61,425 nucleotides of DNA from an uncultured Prevotellaceae bacterium (GTDB lineage: Bacteria; Bacteroidota; Bacteroidia; Bacteroidales; Bacteroidaceae): positions 1 through 61,425 of the forward strand of contig CACZTJ010000001.1 in assembly GCA_902784065.1 (NCBI GenBank). Direction: 5' to 3'. The notes beneath the pieces are model-generated. The model did not search any database. It was not told the DNA's origin and saw only the letters and a program-made list of their open reading frames with translations. Of this stretch, positions 9,901-19,300 are shown piece after piece; the stretch's first letter is position 1; every line of letters starts with the position of its first letter. Both the position numbers and the translations under genes were made by a program.

Positions 9901-11952
9901 GGTGGGATGTGTGCCACTAGGGAATTCTGGAGAATTCGGAAGGATTCCACAGTTATAAATACGGCTGTAGCCCTTGGCAACGCCTGCGATAGCACCTACA
10001 TAGTCATCCGAAACCTCACTAAAAGCAACGCCCTGAAGCGTGACATTCTTCACAACACCCCCATTGACAGTCTTGAAAAGAGGTTTGGAGAGTCCCATAA
10101 GGATGCATGTGCCACCGTCGAAAGAACCACTGAATTCTTGAGTGACAGAAACACCGTTGAAGTCGAGTGTACCGTTAGCGATGACCTTATAGTGCTGGGA
10201 GGCTCCGTCTTCTGTATTCACTTTCTCGGAGAAGTCGGTTACATCACTCGGGAACTCGATGGTATAGGGATTCTCAGCTGTGCCTTCACCACCCATACCT
10301 GTCGTCAAATAGACACTGGCCACGGAAGAGTTATCGTAGCCCGTTGCCACTGCGAAAGCCTTGATGGTGGCAGGCAGGGTACACGCTATTGTAGTGCCAG
10401 AAGTCGTGCTGCTGCTCGAAGTGGTGGGGGCAGAACCATTAGTAGTGTAATAGATGGTGACACCTGAGGCTGGGAATGGACAGGTGACCTTAAAACTTCC
10501 ATTACTAGCGCGGACAATGACAGGATCTTCGCACTTCAGGGTCACTGTACCACTGCCAACCCCAGAGGTGATCATATTCTCCTTGACGGCGATGGCCTTG
10601 ATGGTGACACCGCTGACGTTCTCCCGCAGCGGAGTTGTATATTGGCTACGGGTATCTGAGATAGTTGGATCACTACCATCAATCGTATAGTAAATAGTAG
10701 CGCCAGGTGTCGCTGAGGTGATGGAGATGGCATTGCTACCGTTGTTCTGGATGGTAGGTGTAGCCACTTGAATGATCTCCAGTGTGGCGACATCAGAGGT
10801 AGTGAAGACGGCATGGGTAACAATGGCTTTCACTGTAGTGGGCTCTGTGACGAGGAATGGTTCTGTGTATTCAGCACTCCCAGTAGTTGGCGTGTAACCA
10901 TTAGTTGTATAATAAATGGTGCCACCAGAGGTAGGGAACACACTGTTAATAGAGACCATTGAGGTGCTACTGTCATAACTGATGGCCGGCGCTATACATG
11001 GGACAGGTTCAACTGCTTTTTCCGCTACCCCAGTCAATACCACACCATAGCGTTCAATCACAACCTTGAGAGTGCAAGATTCAGTTACCTCATAGCCATC
11101 GGCATCCATAGTAGGGCTGTTGGCATCAGGTTCAGTTCCATCAGTGGTATAACGAATGTTGTAGCCCTCAGCCAGTCCGTTGTTTTCTGTAACAGTTGCT
11201 CTACCAGTTGATGATGACACCTCGTTGATGGTGGGTGCAGCGAGCAAGGCTTCTTCAAGATGCCATATAGAACCACGGTCTGTTGCAGAATTAAAGACAC
11301 CAATCAGACCTGCGTTGTTACAATCGCCTCCATCGGCATGATACAGCTCCTTATTACCACCAGACGGGTTGAAGTATCTATTACCGGAACTGAGATTCTG
11401 AGGGCGAAATGTTGTATTACTGTTTTCAATATAGAATTTAGCTATATCAACGTCATCGGGATTGGCAAGCGTTTCCAAGTGAATAACTTTTCGGTGGTTT
11501 TTAGCTGTACAATCGGGGGTTTTTTGATATACAGCATATTTACCAGTTAAGACATGGATGAGGAAATATGTTCCACTGCCAGCAGATTTTATGATCCATG
11601 CCGAGTTAGCATCTCGATTGGTCTTAAAAGTGGTCAGGTATGGCTTTCCCGGATCTCCGTCCGAAACGTCATAGTTCTCTGAATAGTAAGCGTCTTTATA
11701 GTCTGCCAATGCGGGATCCTTCGCTGGCACCATATAGAATCTTTGATCCGGCGTGCTCGTACTATAAGTAAAGGTTTCTTTTTCTAGAGCTTTGTCGCTG
11801 GCAATATACCATAAACCGGCCTGTCCCCAGGCACCATTCATCCCGCCGCCGAGGATCATCAGCAGCAATACGAGGGTATAGCGCAGCAAGTTTGCGCCAC
11901 GGTTGTTTATCATCTTGATCGTTCCTATCATCTTGATCATATCTCGCATCAT
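6979..11952 (-). CDS. Large secreted protein with chitobiase-C-like domains and a terminal V-F-G-G-G repeat
   Basis: This is a 1,657-residue protein. Its N-terminus is long and hydrophobic (signal segment RYTLVLLLMILGGG, cleavage probably after GAWGQ near residue 44); a second ATG at 11913 would give a more usual signal peptide. Residues of about 244-548 contain four consecutive domains of the chitobiase/beta-hexosaminidase C-terminal type (PF13290-like), each with the hallmark I-Y-Y-T-T/I-D/N-G-S-x-P. A GLUG-like stretch follows (GGVVKNVTLQGVAFSEVSDDYVGAIAG), then a long region without a recognisable domain. The last 60 or so residues switch to the V-Y/F-G-G-G repeat of its giant neighbours and stop mid-pattern at VEGSTIVNIEQ. 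No T9SS or other anchoring tail is visible. It sits 40 nt after the ATPase gene. The function is unknown; a surface adhesin or scaffold is the best guess. Confidence 0.85.
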   Translation of the reverse strand: MMRDMIKMIGTIKMINNRGANLLRYTLVLLLMILGGGMNGAWGQAGLWYIASDKALEKETFTYSTSTPDQRFYMVPAKDPALADYKDAYYSENYDVSDGDPGKPYLTTFKTNRDANSAWIIKSAGSGTYFLIHVLTGKYAVYQKTPDCTAKNHRKVIHLETLANPDDVDIAKFYIENSNTTFRPQNLSSGNRYFNPSGGNKELYHADGGDCNNAGLIGVFNSATDRGSIWHLEEALLAAPTINEVSSSTGRATVTENNGLAEGYNIRYTTDGTEPDANSPTMDADGYEVTESCTLKVVIERYGVVLTGVAEKAVEPVPCIAPAISYDSSTSMVSINSVFPTSGGTIYYTTNGYTPTTGSAEYTEPFLVTEPTTVKAIVTHAVFTTSDVATLEIIQVATPTIQNNGSNAISITSATPGATIYYTIDGSDPTISDTRSQYTTPLRENVSGVTIKAIAVKENMITSGVGSGTVTLKCEDPVIVRASNGSFKVTCPFPASGVTIYYTTNGSAPTTSSSSTTSGTTIACTLPATIKAFAVATGYDNSSVASVYLTTGMGGEGTAENPYTIEFPSDVTDFSEKVNTEDGASQHYKVIANGTLDFNGVSVTQEFSGSFDGGTCILMGLSKPLFKTVNGGVVKNVTLQGVAFSEVSDDYVGAIAGVAKGYSRIYNCGILPNSPEFPSGTHPTISTSGACAGGIVGSLQDDSRVINCYSYADVSAATYAAGIVGQNTFASTAAESASKYANLRTAIVNCMFYGNITGGTNQYGVYGGTLITNAAATGINSYNYYRSGSSFTTSSGEPTAYNCSFPAEERYLTQVEFHRSLLNSNRELCGWWVGSDVAPSTLTTDEVQAVSKDASLMYKWVVDPGLAPYPILKPFGKYASIINGYPSGTNTLTVTVKSGKDAADQTIDLPITDMDPSRYDYGYHKVQLPYYNTVFGNPNGNTWAEKYAGNYTDQVVTGWKVTAVTTDGTVTYNKFVPNWETGYNFADRKCTEKDLYGTSGRVFAQGGYYYVPDGVTAITIEAYWGKAIYVRNDGGYYDRVNVTSGNTGAAFAPTGTRVNNVNDASIQSTTKLSDALTAANIDAKKTVYDYALVLVGNVQESVGKNDFKHASQDTRGFTIMSVDLDFDEEPDYCLEWQLGYQMQRQVIAPIRFDFLPVVELGIAEKLDGSTYFLSLGCYRSKGHFEVTETAFIRFGQFEFELKDRDEGPVILNGGIYDQYCRGRNQETNQHINYVILGGHIVMPSFTPGAHVNSAAKYQTRHCAVNALGGDFTSFYLTGGYNEGISPYNDNPHCYIDGGHFGIVAAAYKEGISGDVTWRINHALIDEFYGGGVMSQADGDTYKIVKGNIDVVIDNSTVGKYCGGPKFGDMVSGKKVTTRATNTTFNQFFGAGNGGTNYVQYVSTDETGAPVSDWSDKINSNYHPNTYRSAAQGYEADYDIEVINTSTGDQAGKVVNRSYYYSAQFATTNTGNVKSELTNCTINTSFYGAGFLGGVNGSVTSTLIDCTVNGSVFGAGYSASAGTVSISTKDKTPPSANVNTGMIKPQTDGTSTTYYWTHDKGSTASPITAAGEGEDHDYFYTEIPLDNLGAVDGNVNLSLEGNTTVGGSVYGGGDASAVTGAGHSVTVSLKGNTTVNGSVFGGGNNGKVEGSTIVNIEQ

Positions 11953-11992
11953 AGTTGTTTACTATTTATCAATTTTTTTAATATATCTTATG

Positions 11993-13117
11993 TTAATATT
12001 CCTGAGAGAACCAAAGCAAGTAAACGGGATCTACAAATCGCAAACTTCCCTGTTTCTCCTCGATAATATCCTTGTCCTTTAATATCTTCTTGTTCTTGCT
12101 GATGGTGTTGGGATTACCCATAGCATATGACTTCTTCGTCTCTATCGACGACAGTTGCCGCACTCCGTCTTTAATGGCTCTTAGCATCTCTATCTGACTT
12201 GGAGCCAACGACTCTGTGTCGCTCAGGAACATCGGTGAATTAGTGTTGACCACCTGTCGAAGGCCATATTGATAGGCAGCTTCAGTCACCTCGTCAACAG
12301 TTGCATTCCAGATGAAATAACACAGCTGCTGAAGATACCATGAATGACATTCCACCTTATCACATATCTGACTGGCAAATGCTTCTGAGATATGCTTGCC
12401 AGACTTCTCAAACGAGTCTATGATAAATGGCATCCACTCCGACTTGGGTATCTTTTCCATGAAAAGCATCGGCCCGAAGCGGTAAAAAGGTGAATTGGAG
12501 TTGTTGAAGATATCCATCATCATGTGGCGCTTACTGCCGTACATACAATATGTAACATGCTGTTGCTGCTGCCAGGCAGAACGCATCTTGCCCTCCATAT
12601 TCTTATATTCCGGCAAGTTGGCCAACTGCTGGAATTCGTCTATACAAACGATAATCCGAATGTTCTTTGCCTGGGCCAGGGTCTCTGGCAGACGAAGAAT
12701 ATCCATCTTGTCTTGCTCCCCAGGTGTAAACTTCACATCGAAAGCCATGAAATTGGTGACATCGTCCTTGATGACGACCTGAGGGACAACGCCCGTCAGG
12801 AATTTCTTGGCATCCTGAATACGCCGTTCCAACTTGGTCGAAGCACATGCTATCACCTGACTGGCAAAAGTCCTGTAGAACTCAGATTCCGAGCCTATGC
12901 TAAAGGCATCGAGGAAACAGACACGTATGTCTTTTTGCTCGTTCTGCAACTCTTCCATCGCAACTTTTACAAGCGAAGACTTTCCCCATCGGCGTGGCGA
13001 TATCAACATCACATTGATATGCGAAGATAGGAAGCTCTTCAGTTGAGCCCTATCTTCCACCCTATCGACGAAATTCTCCTTGGTGGCAAGTGTTCCGTAT
13101 TGAAATGGTGCATTCAT
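11993..13117 (-). CDS. AAA family ATP-binding protein (ATPase_2 type)
   Basis: This is a 374-residue cytoplasmic ATPase of the archaeal-type ATPase_2 family, which is common in Bacteroidales. Walker A is visible as SPRRWGKSSL (Lys46) and Walker B as IIVCIDEFQQL near residue 160. The C-terminal third (SQIEMLRAIKDGVRQLSS followed by NTISKNKKILKDKDIIEE) looks like a winged-helix segment ending in YLLWFSQEY, typical of this family. The start is the ATG of MNAPFQYG. The gene is the first of a unit with the 1,657-residue and the edge-spanning giant proteins. It has its own consensus promoter and a leader of about 130 nt with two copies of a palindrome. Members of this family are described as generic nucleotide-binding proteins, and the role beside secreted giants is not known to me. 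Confidence 0.88.
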   Translation of the reverse strand: MNAPFQYGTLATKENFVDRVEDRAQLKSFLSSHINVMLISPRRWGKSSLVKVAMEELQNEQKDIRVCFLDAFSIGSESEFYRTFASQVIACASTKLERRIQDAKKFLTGVVPQVVIKDDVTNFMAFDVKFTPGEQDKMDILRLPETLAQAKNIRIIVCIDEFQQLANLPEYKNMEGKMRSAWQQQQHVTYCMYGSKRHMMMDIFNNSNSPFYRFGPMLFMEKIPKSEWMPFIIDSFEKSGKHISEAFASQICDKVECHSWYLQQLCYFIWNATVDEVTEAAYQYGLRQVVNTNSPMFLSDTESLAPSQIEMLRAIKDGVRQLSSIETKKSYAMGNPNTISKNKKILKDKDIIEEKQGSLRFVDPVYLLWFSQEY

Positions 13118-13160
13118 AACTACCTATATTTATAGTCTGATGCCTTGAAGACACAACATG

Positions 13161-13190
13161 TTACCCTAAGGTAAGTTACCCAAAGGTAAC
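13161..13190. promoter_or_regulatory. Tandem palindromes TTACC-N4-GGTAA in the ATPase leader
   Basis: TTACC-CTAA-GGTAA lies at 13161-13174 and GTTACC-CAAA-GGTAAC at 13175-13190, with centres 15 bp apart. They lie about 55-85 nt downstream of the predicted transcription start of the ATPase gene. The same half-sites and spacing recur at the pilus operon promoter (34972-34987). The arrangement suits a dimeric DNA-binding protein; small RNA stem-loops are the alternative. Confidence 0.6.
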
Positions 13191-13251
13191 TCGCTGTATT
13201 TCTTAACATCTTTTATCATTATCTCTATGTTATTTATTCCCATAAATATTG

Positions 13252-13283
13252 CAAAATTACGTCTTTTCTACAAAACTACCAAA
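13252..13283 (-). promoter_or_regulatory. Promoter of the ATPase/giant-protein unit
   Basis: On the minus strand, TTTG (13283-13280), 20 bp, then TAATTTTG (13259-13252) matches the Bacteroidetes primary-sigma consensus TTTG-N19/21-TAnnTTTG. It begins about 20 bp after the stop of the 4,051-residue gene. No terminator hairpin with a T-run is visible between that stop and this promoter, so read-through from the pilus operon is also possible. Confidence 0.75.
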
Positions 13284-13303
13284 TTTTTAACATAAAAACT
13301 CAC

Positions 13304-16300
13304 CTAACGGACAAGGACTTTCTTGGTGTAACGGCCATCGGTGGTACGGACGATATAGACACCTGTGACGGCGATGTTCGTGTTCACCGTCTCGCCTGGC
13401 TGGATGGTGAAGGTTGCCAGGGTGACACCTGCCACGTTGACGATGTTCACCTCCTTCTCTTCACGGAGGTTCGACTTGACGACAACCACCTTCGTGCCAC
13501 CGTTCACGATGAGGTCCTCGAGTTTCTCTTCCTCCTGGATCGGCTCATTCTTCTTGATCTCCGAGTCGTTATCGTCGAAGATGATGTACTTTGCAGCAGC
13601 ATGGACACCCTTAGCACCACGGGCACCAGCAACACCGCCTTCCTTGAAGAAGAACGGCCTGAAGGCAGCCTGAGGCGTAGGATCGCCCGAAGCCGGCACC
13701 TTCTTATAGGCACTACTATTGCCATCGTAGTTCGAATACAGCGTGTAGTAGTCCGTACCAGCCTTGAACTTCTCGTTCAGATAGCTGGGGCAGAAGGTGT
13801 ATCCATTATATGTCACACCAGCCTTCTCAGTGTCGCTCACAGCAATAGTAATGCCAGGATTCGACGCGAAGGTGATGGTCTGCTTGGGCAGTATTCCAGG
13901 TTTCGGTGAGTAAGTGTTCTGTGGATCGAAACTACCACTGAGGTCGAACTCATAGTAGGTGACACCTGGGAATCCGATGATATACGGTGTGGCTCGCGTC
14001 AGCAGATTATAGTTCGGATATTGGCGATTGTCATTCTCATAATAAGTCTGGTAGAAATCCTGATTTCTATCTTGGTGAGATGCAGCATAGTAATAATAGT
14101 CCCACAGGAAGGTGTTGCGGACGGTCTTATTAGGCGTCATCTTCTCACCATCATCCGCCAACGGATAGGTCATCCGTGCCTTCTGGATCTCCGTATCGCC
14201 CTCGACGCCAGTGATGTCACGATACTGTCGCAGCCAGTATTCATGGCCGATCTTTGTTCCTGTATCGTTCTTGCTCACCGCACTGCCATCGTAGAAGTGG
14301 GTGATCTCACCCTTCGTCTGGGTGGTGACGAGTTCAGCGCTGAACGGCAGGCTGATGGCACTCCATCCCTTCTTGCGATCGACAAACTCATCGTTTTCAG
14401 GTGTGCGCTGGTACCACATACGCTTAACATCAGCAAACTTGTAGCTGATCGGCGCATTGAAGTCGTTCTTATCCACAAGGAAGTGGTCGTTCTGAGCCAT
14501 ATAGTTTCCGCCTGTCAGCACCACGGCATGTCCGATGATGTCACCTACAGCTTGGGCGGCCACCGTGCGATAATAGTCGTGGGTTTCCGTATAGACAGGT
14601 TCCGGCAGAGCTCCCGTTACTGCTCTATTGGTCATCGTGGCTGCATCTGTCTCATCCTCTGTGGCATCTGGCGTGTAAGCCAACAGGTTCTGCGTCAGGT
14701 CGATATTATGGAAGTCTGTCAGTCCGTCGTTGTCGAGCAATGGCGGATAGAACTTGTCTTTCTTAACACCTGCCATACCCAGTGCGTAGCCGCCGTCGAG
14801 ATCACCCTTGCCACCGGTAAAGTCGATAGCCGTCATGTCAGGATAAGCCGTATGGTCTCCGTCACTCGACTGGGCAGCGAAGTAGGCATCCGGGTTGTAG
14901 TAGGCTGTACACATCACAGAGTCGCGGAAGTATGCCGGTGCACGATAGACACGGTTAACGCTGGATGCCACCTTCGACAGTCTGCCATTGTTCTTATTGA
15001 TGTGTGCCGGCAGATTCTGGTGTGCCATTCCATCTCCATAGCCATAATGCAGTCGTTGTCCGAAGAACAGGTAGTCATCGGGCCAGATGGGATAGTAGTA
15101 GCCAGTGTTCTCTGTCTGACCGCTAGGCATATAGAAGCGTTCATTATCCGTATCAGGTATGACACCCTCGGCATAGATAAAGTCACCATCCGCATAGCGG
15201 TCCTCCACATAACCGACATTACCATAATAATTGTTCTTGTCCTCAGCCTTTGTCGGGTACCAGGCTTTCTCACGCTTCGTTATCTGCTTATCATCGACAG
15301 TCTCCGTTGGCAGCGTACCATCAGCATTGGCCTTGAAGTAATAGTATTCCTCGCCTGATGTTGTCTTCTGATCGTGATAGCGCTTGTTCAGATAGAAATC
15401 GTTCAGGTCGAAAGCCACCTCACCATTATAGAATGACTGGTCGGGCATCATGCGGGCATTGCCTTGAGTACAATTATCAGTTCTGTAGAGGCTACTATTA
15501 CTCTCTGGGTAATAGCAGTTCACCACCTGCTTCCACTTGGAATCTGCAGTCGGATTGCCGAAAACAGCGAATGGGGTAGTTCCCACAGTCTCATTGCTGG
15601 TCTTGATCCAACAACTCTCCACGTAACCAGTACCCGTATCCACGATACCAGCCGTATTGAACGTACCGGTGACGCCGAGGTTATAGATTGCGCCGCACAG
15701 TTTGTGGAACAGTGAGTTGTCGAGGCCACTGATGGTATAGCCGTCACCATGGAGGGTACCCTCAAAGCATTGAGCATCGGTACCGATAGGCGTCCACGAT
15801 CCACTATGGTCGATATCCGTACGCAGGAAGAACTCCAGGTCATTGCAGCCTCTTACTCTATTATTCAGCAACGTATGACCTACCAGATGGCTATTAGCAG
15901 GATCTATGGCTCCAGTGATCTTTCCGTCTTCGACGGTATAGCCTCCACCGGAAGCGCTGACTAAACTCAGGTCGAAGAGATCCTTCAGCTTGTCGAGTCC
16001 GTTCTCACTGCTCGTACTATAGTCATTGATATAGATCTTCGGCATAGTGACTCCTTCCTTATGTACATTCTTATGATCGATGTAGTAGTGGTGGGTCGTG
16101 GCATCCATCACCTTCTTCAGGTCGTGATAGTTAGCCACACTCACTGGCACGTGGTTCGAGTAGGTCTTACCGAGATAAGTCTTGGCATAGTAGGCCACAT
16201 AGTAACCGTTCTGATAATAATACAGCAGGTCGGTAGCCGGCGTATATTCCACGCCATTGCTATGGCTTTCGGCATCGGCCTTCGTCTGGAACAGCTCCCA

Positions 16301-19300
16301 GCCACTACCCGTCAACTCGTAGGCACCTGGCGTCACGTGAGGATCCTGCAGTCCGACCTTCGAGCCAGGCAGAACAATCTGCGGTGCCTGAATATCCTCT
16401 ACACTTGGCACACCGCTCTCGAACTTGACATGGATGTTCACCACATGGCGCTCGCTGACAGGCGTGATGTTACCGTGCGTATCGCTCTCCTCGTAGTCAT
16501 ACTGATAGATGACGGTGATAATCTTGTCCTTCGACAGGTTGAAGATGTCCGACTCGCGACTCACATAGAGCGTTGAGGTCTCCATGGGTGAGATTCCGTG
16601 GATGGTGAAGTTCCTCTGCATGTTGGGCAGAGATGAATAGCCATTATAGCCCTCTGTTGCTTCGGTATTTGCAATGACGGTGCCGACTGGTACATTGCTA
16701 CCTGAAGCATATGTATCTCCACTGATACTCCTCACAGGATAATTAGCCACTTTATACTGCTCACGACAGTAGTAGTAAGTTGCGTTCACATCAGTTGATG
16801 GGAAGGTCAACGTTGTAATGTTATCCTTTTCAGTACTACTCAAGCTATTATAAGTCTCTGCATTGAGCACCGTACCTACAGCATAAGGCGAAGAACCATA
16901 CTGGAAGCTCGTATTAACAACATATATTTTATACTCTCCATTCACTAATGTACCATCCTTCACGATGATGCCTGAATAGTGGCGCTGCTCGTTGGGCAAC
17001 TTTTCATACTCTTCACGAACGAGCTCATCACCCTTCACAATCGTTGATACAGATTCTGAGGTGCCATTGCTATGTTTCACCTTTAATGTACCCGTGAATC
17101 CCGTCAGACTTGACTCATTATTATAGGTAGCCGTATAATCAACAGGCGTGATGAGAGAATAGTGGGCTGGATTGAGATTTGCTGCATCATATGTACCAGC
17201 AACAGCATCATACTGATACTTCTCGCCTTCAGCATGTTTCAGTGTACCATCCGGATTCTTGCTGTAAGACGGGTCGATCAGCAGGTCGAAGGCATCGTAG
17301 TTGAAGATGAACTGATTGCGGTCTGTTTCCGACATCGAGCTCCATGCCTCCAAGCCACGGTAATTCTTACCAGCCTCGTAGAATCTTCCTCCATAGAGAT
17401 TTTTGTTCGTTTCGGTGACGGCAGTTGTGCAATAGTAAGCAGGCTGGATCAGATTTGTAATATCCTGCTTCAAGGCGAACAACGACAAGAGCTCATTCTT
17501 ATTCTCCTCCGTAAAGTCCTCCGTAATGCTCAGCGCCTTGATTTCTGCTTCTGTCAATTCACTTGCACCCGACGATATCGCATTCATCTTGCCATTAACC
17601 CGTGTGAGGTAACCATTCTTCTCGCTCTCCGTCATCTTGGTATTGAGGGTGATAAACTCAGTCTTATCCAACTGGATAGTCTTGGTGACGATATAGGCTC
17701 GTTCCACACTACCAGTATAGCTGGATGCTTCTGCTTCTGGCATAGCAAAGCCTTGATTCAACACATCACCAGAAGATGTCGTAATGGTCTGCGTCACGAG
17801 GTAAGCAGGAGCGAAGGTGGCCTGATTCGTAGATGGCTTATGAGTGTCCATAGCCTGATAGGTCGTTTCCACATCCTGCGAAATCAGTTCACCCAGCTTA
17901 TATTGCTTCTGTCCGAGCACCGCACCTGTATTTGAAATGAGGCGGTAGGTTGGTCCATCTTCGAAGTTATCACCACCAGTCTGGTTCTTTACAGCCGCAT
18001 CTTTCTGCGTGTACCAGGTATTCCACTTCTCCGGGTTGTTCACCCTATAGGTCAGCATATAGCCCGTATCGTGGCTCATGTTGTTGGATGGACGGAAGAA
18101 GTAATTGAAGTCCTTGAACTCATCGGTCTTGTAATTTCCATCTTCATCCTTGAAGGAGACAATAGGTAAGTCACCAGTACCCTTAATGGTGCTATACTCC
18201 GACTTCAGCAGCACGGTGCCAGCCGTGTATGCTGTTTCACCAATCTTACAATCTTCCTTGACATAATACGTATCCTCAACGAACAGCTCCTTCTCCGACT
18301 TTGACAACAGATACCAGTCCCAATAGCTGATAGGATCGTTCTTGTAATAGGTCGTTTCTCCGAAGGTCAGTTTCTGCTCATCATTCAGCGGATTACCTAA
18401 TGAAGAATAGTAGGCATACATGTTAGGACGCACATCGAGCAGCTTCATCGTACCGTGGGCAGCTGCAGCGATGGTAAGCGGGATCTCCACCGTCTCGCTG
18501 TAGGCATTCGGTGCACCGGTATAGGCAGAGATATACTGGTCATAGACATAGACCGAGCCCTTGATGTACCAGTAGTGGGCAGGCACGCCGTCGGAGCCGT
18601 CAGGATTCTTGTAGTTACCCATATAGCGGTTGCTGATATTGTAGCAGTCGTCGATAATGGTCTGCGTACTATGTACGAAGTTACCGGAGGTCTCCCACTC
18701 CACACGGGCTCCCGTTGCGTCATCATAATCGAACCACTTACGGGTGACGGCACCTTCATTGAGTGCAGTCAGCGTGGTATGTTTCTTACCTGACGGTTTT
18801 GCCAGCCTATGCTCGTTCTTGGCATAGACGAAGCCACCACCCAAGCCTGTCTGCACATTGATCAGGTCGAGCTCCACGACACCAGTGATGTAACCCCAGT
18901 CTTTCTCATACAAATCATTACCGGTACTCTTTTCTGATGTCAGTTCCAGATAGACACCCGAAGCCAGAGCCACCTTGTTGAAGCTGGTACCGTTGTTACG
19001 CTTACGCTCGTTATGATACTTCGCTTTCCAAGCGTAATAAGTCAAGTCGTCACCTATCAAATTACCATCTTCATCCTTCTCCGGTCCATAAGTGCCCGTA
19101 TCGGTATTGTCGGTCCTACGCTTGTCTGGGCTACCAGCTTCTGTAGGTTTATTAAAGTGTACATCACTGGTCAGGGCACCCAGGAAGTTCACTGTGTTGT
19201 AGATACCGAAGTAGTTGCCGTGGATGGCCTTGTCCAGGTTTTGATAGTCATCAGGATCCTGGTCTTCAATGCTAGCCGCTGCCGTTTTCCCAGCCTTTAA

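Noticed and set aside
14021..15358. A 445-codon plus-strand frame opposite the giant gene
   Set aside because: It lies antisense to the 4,051-residue protein, has no signal, domain or promoter, and its composition mirrors the repeats and Tyr/Asp codons on the other strand.
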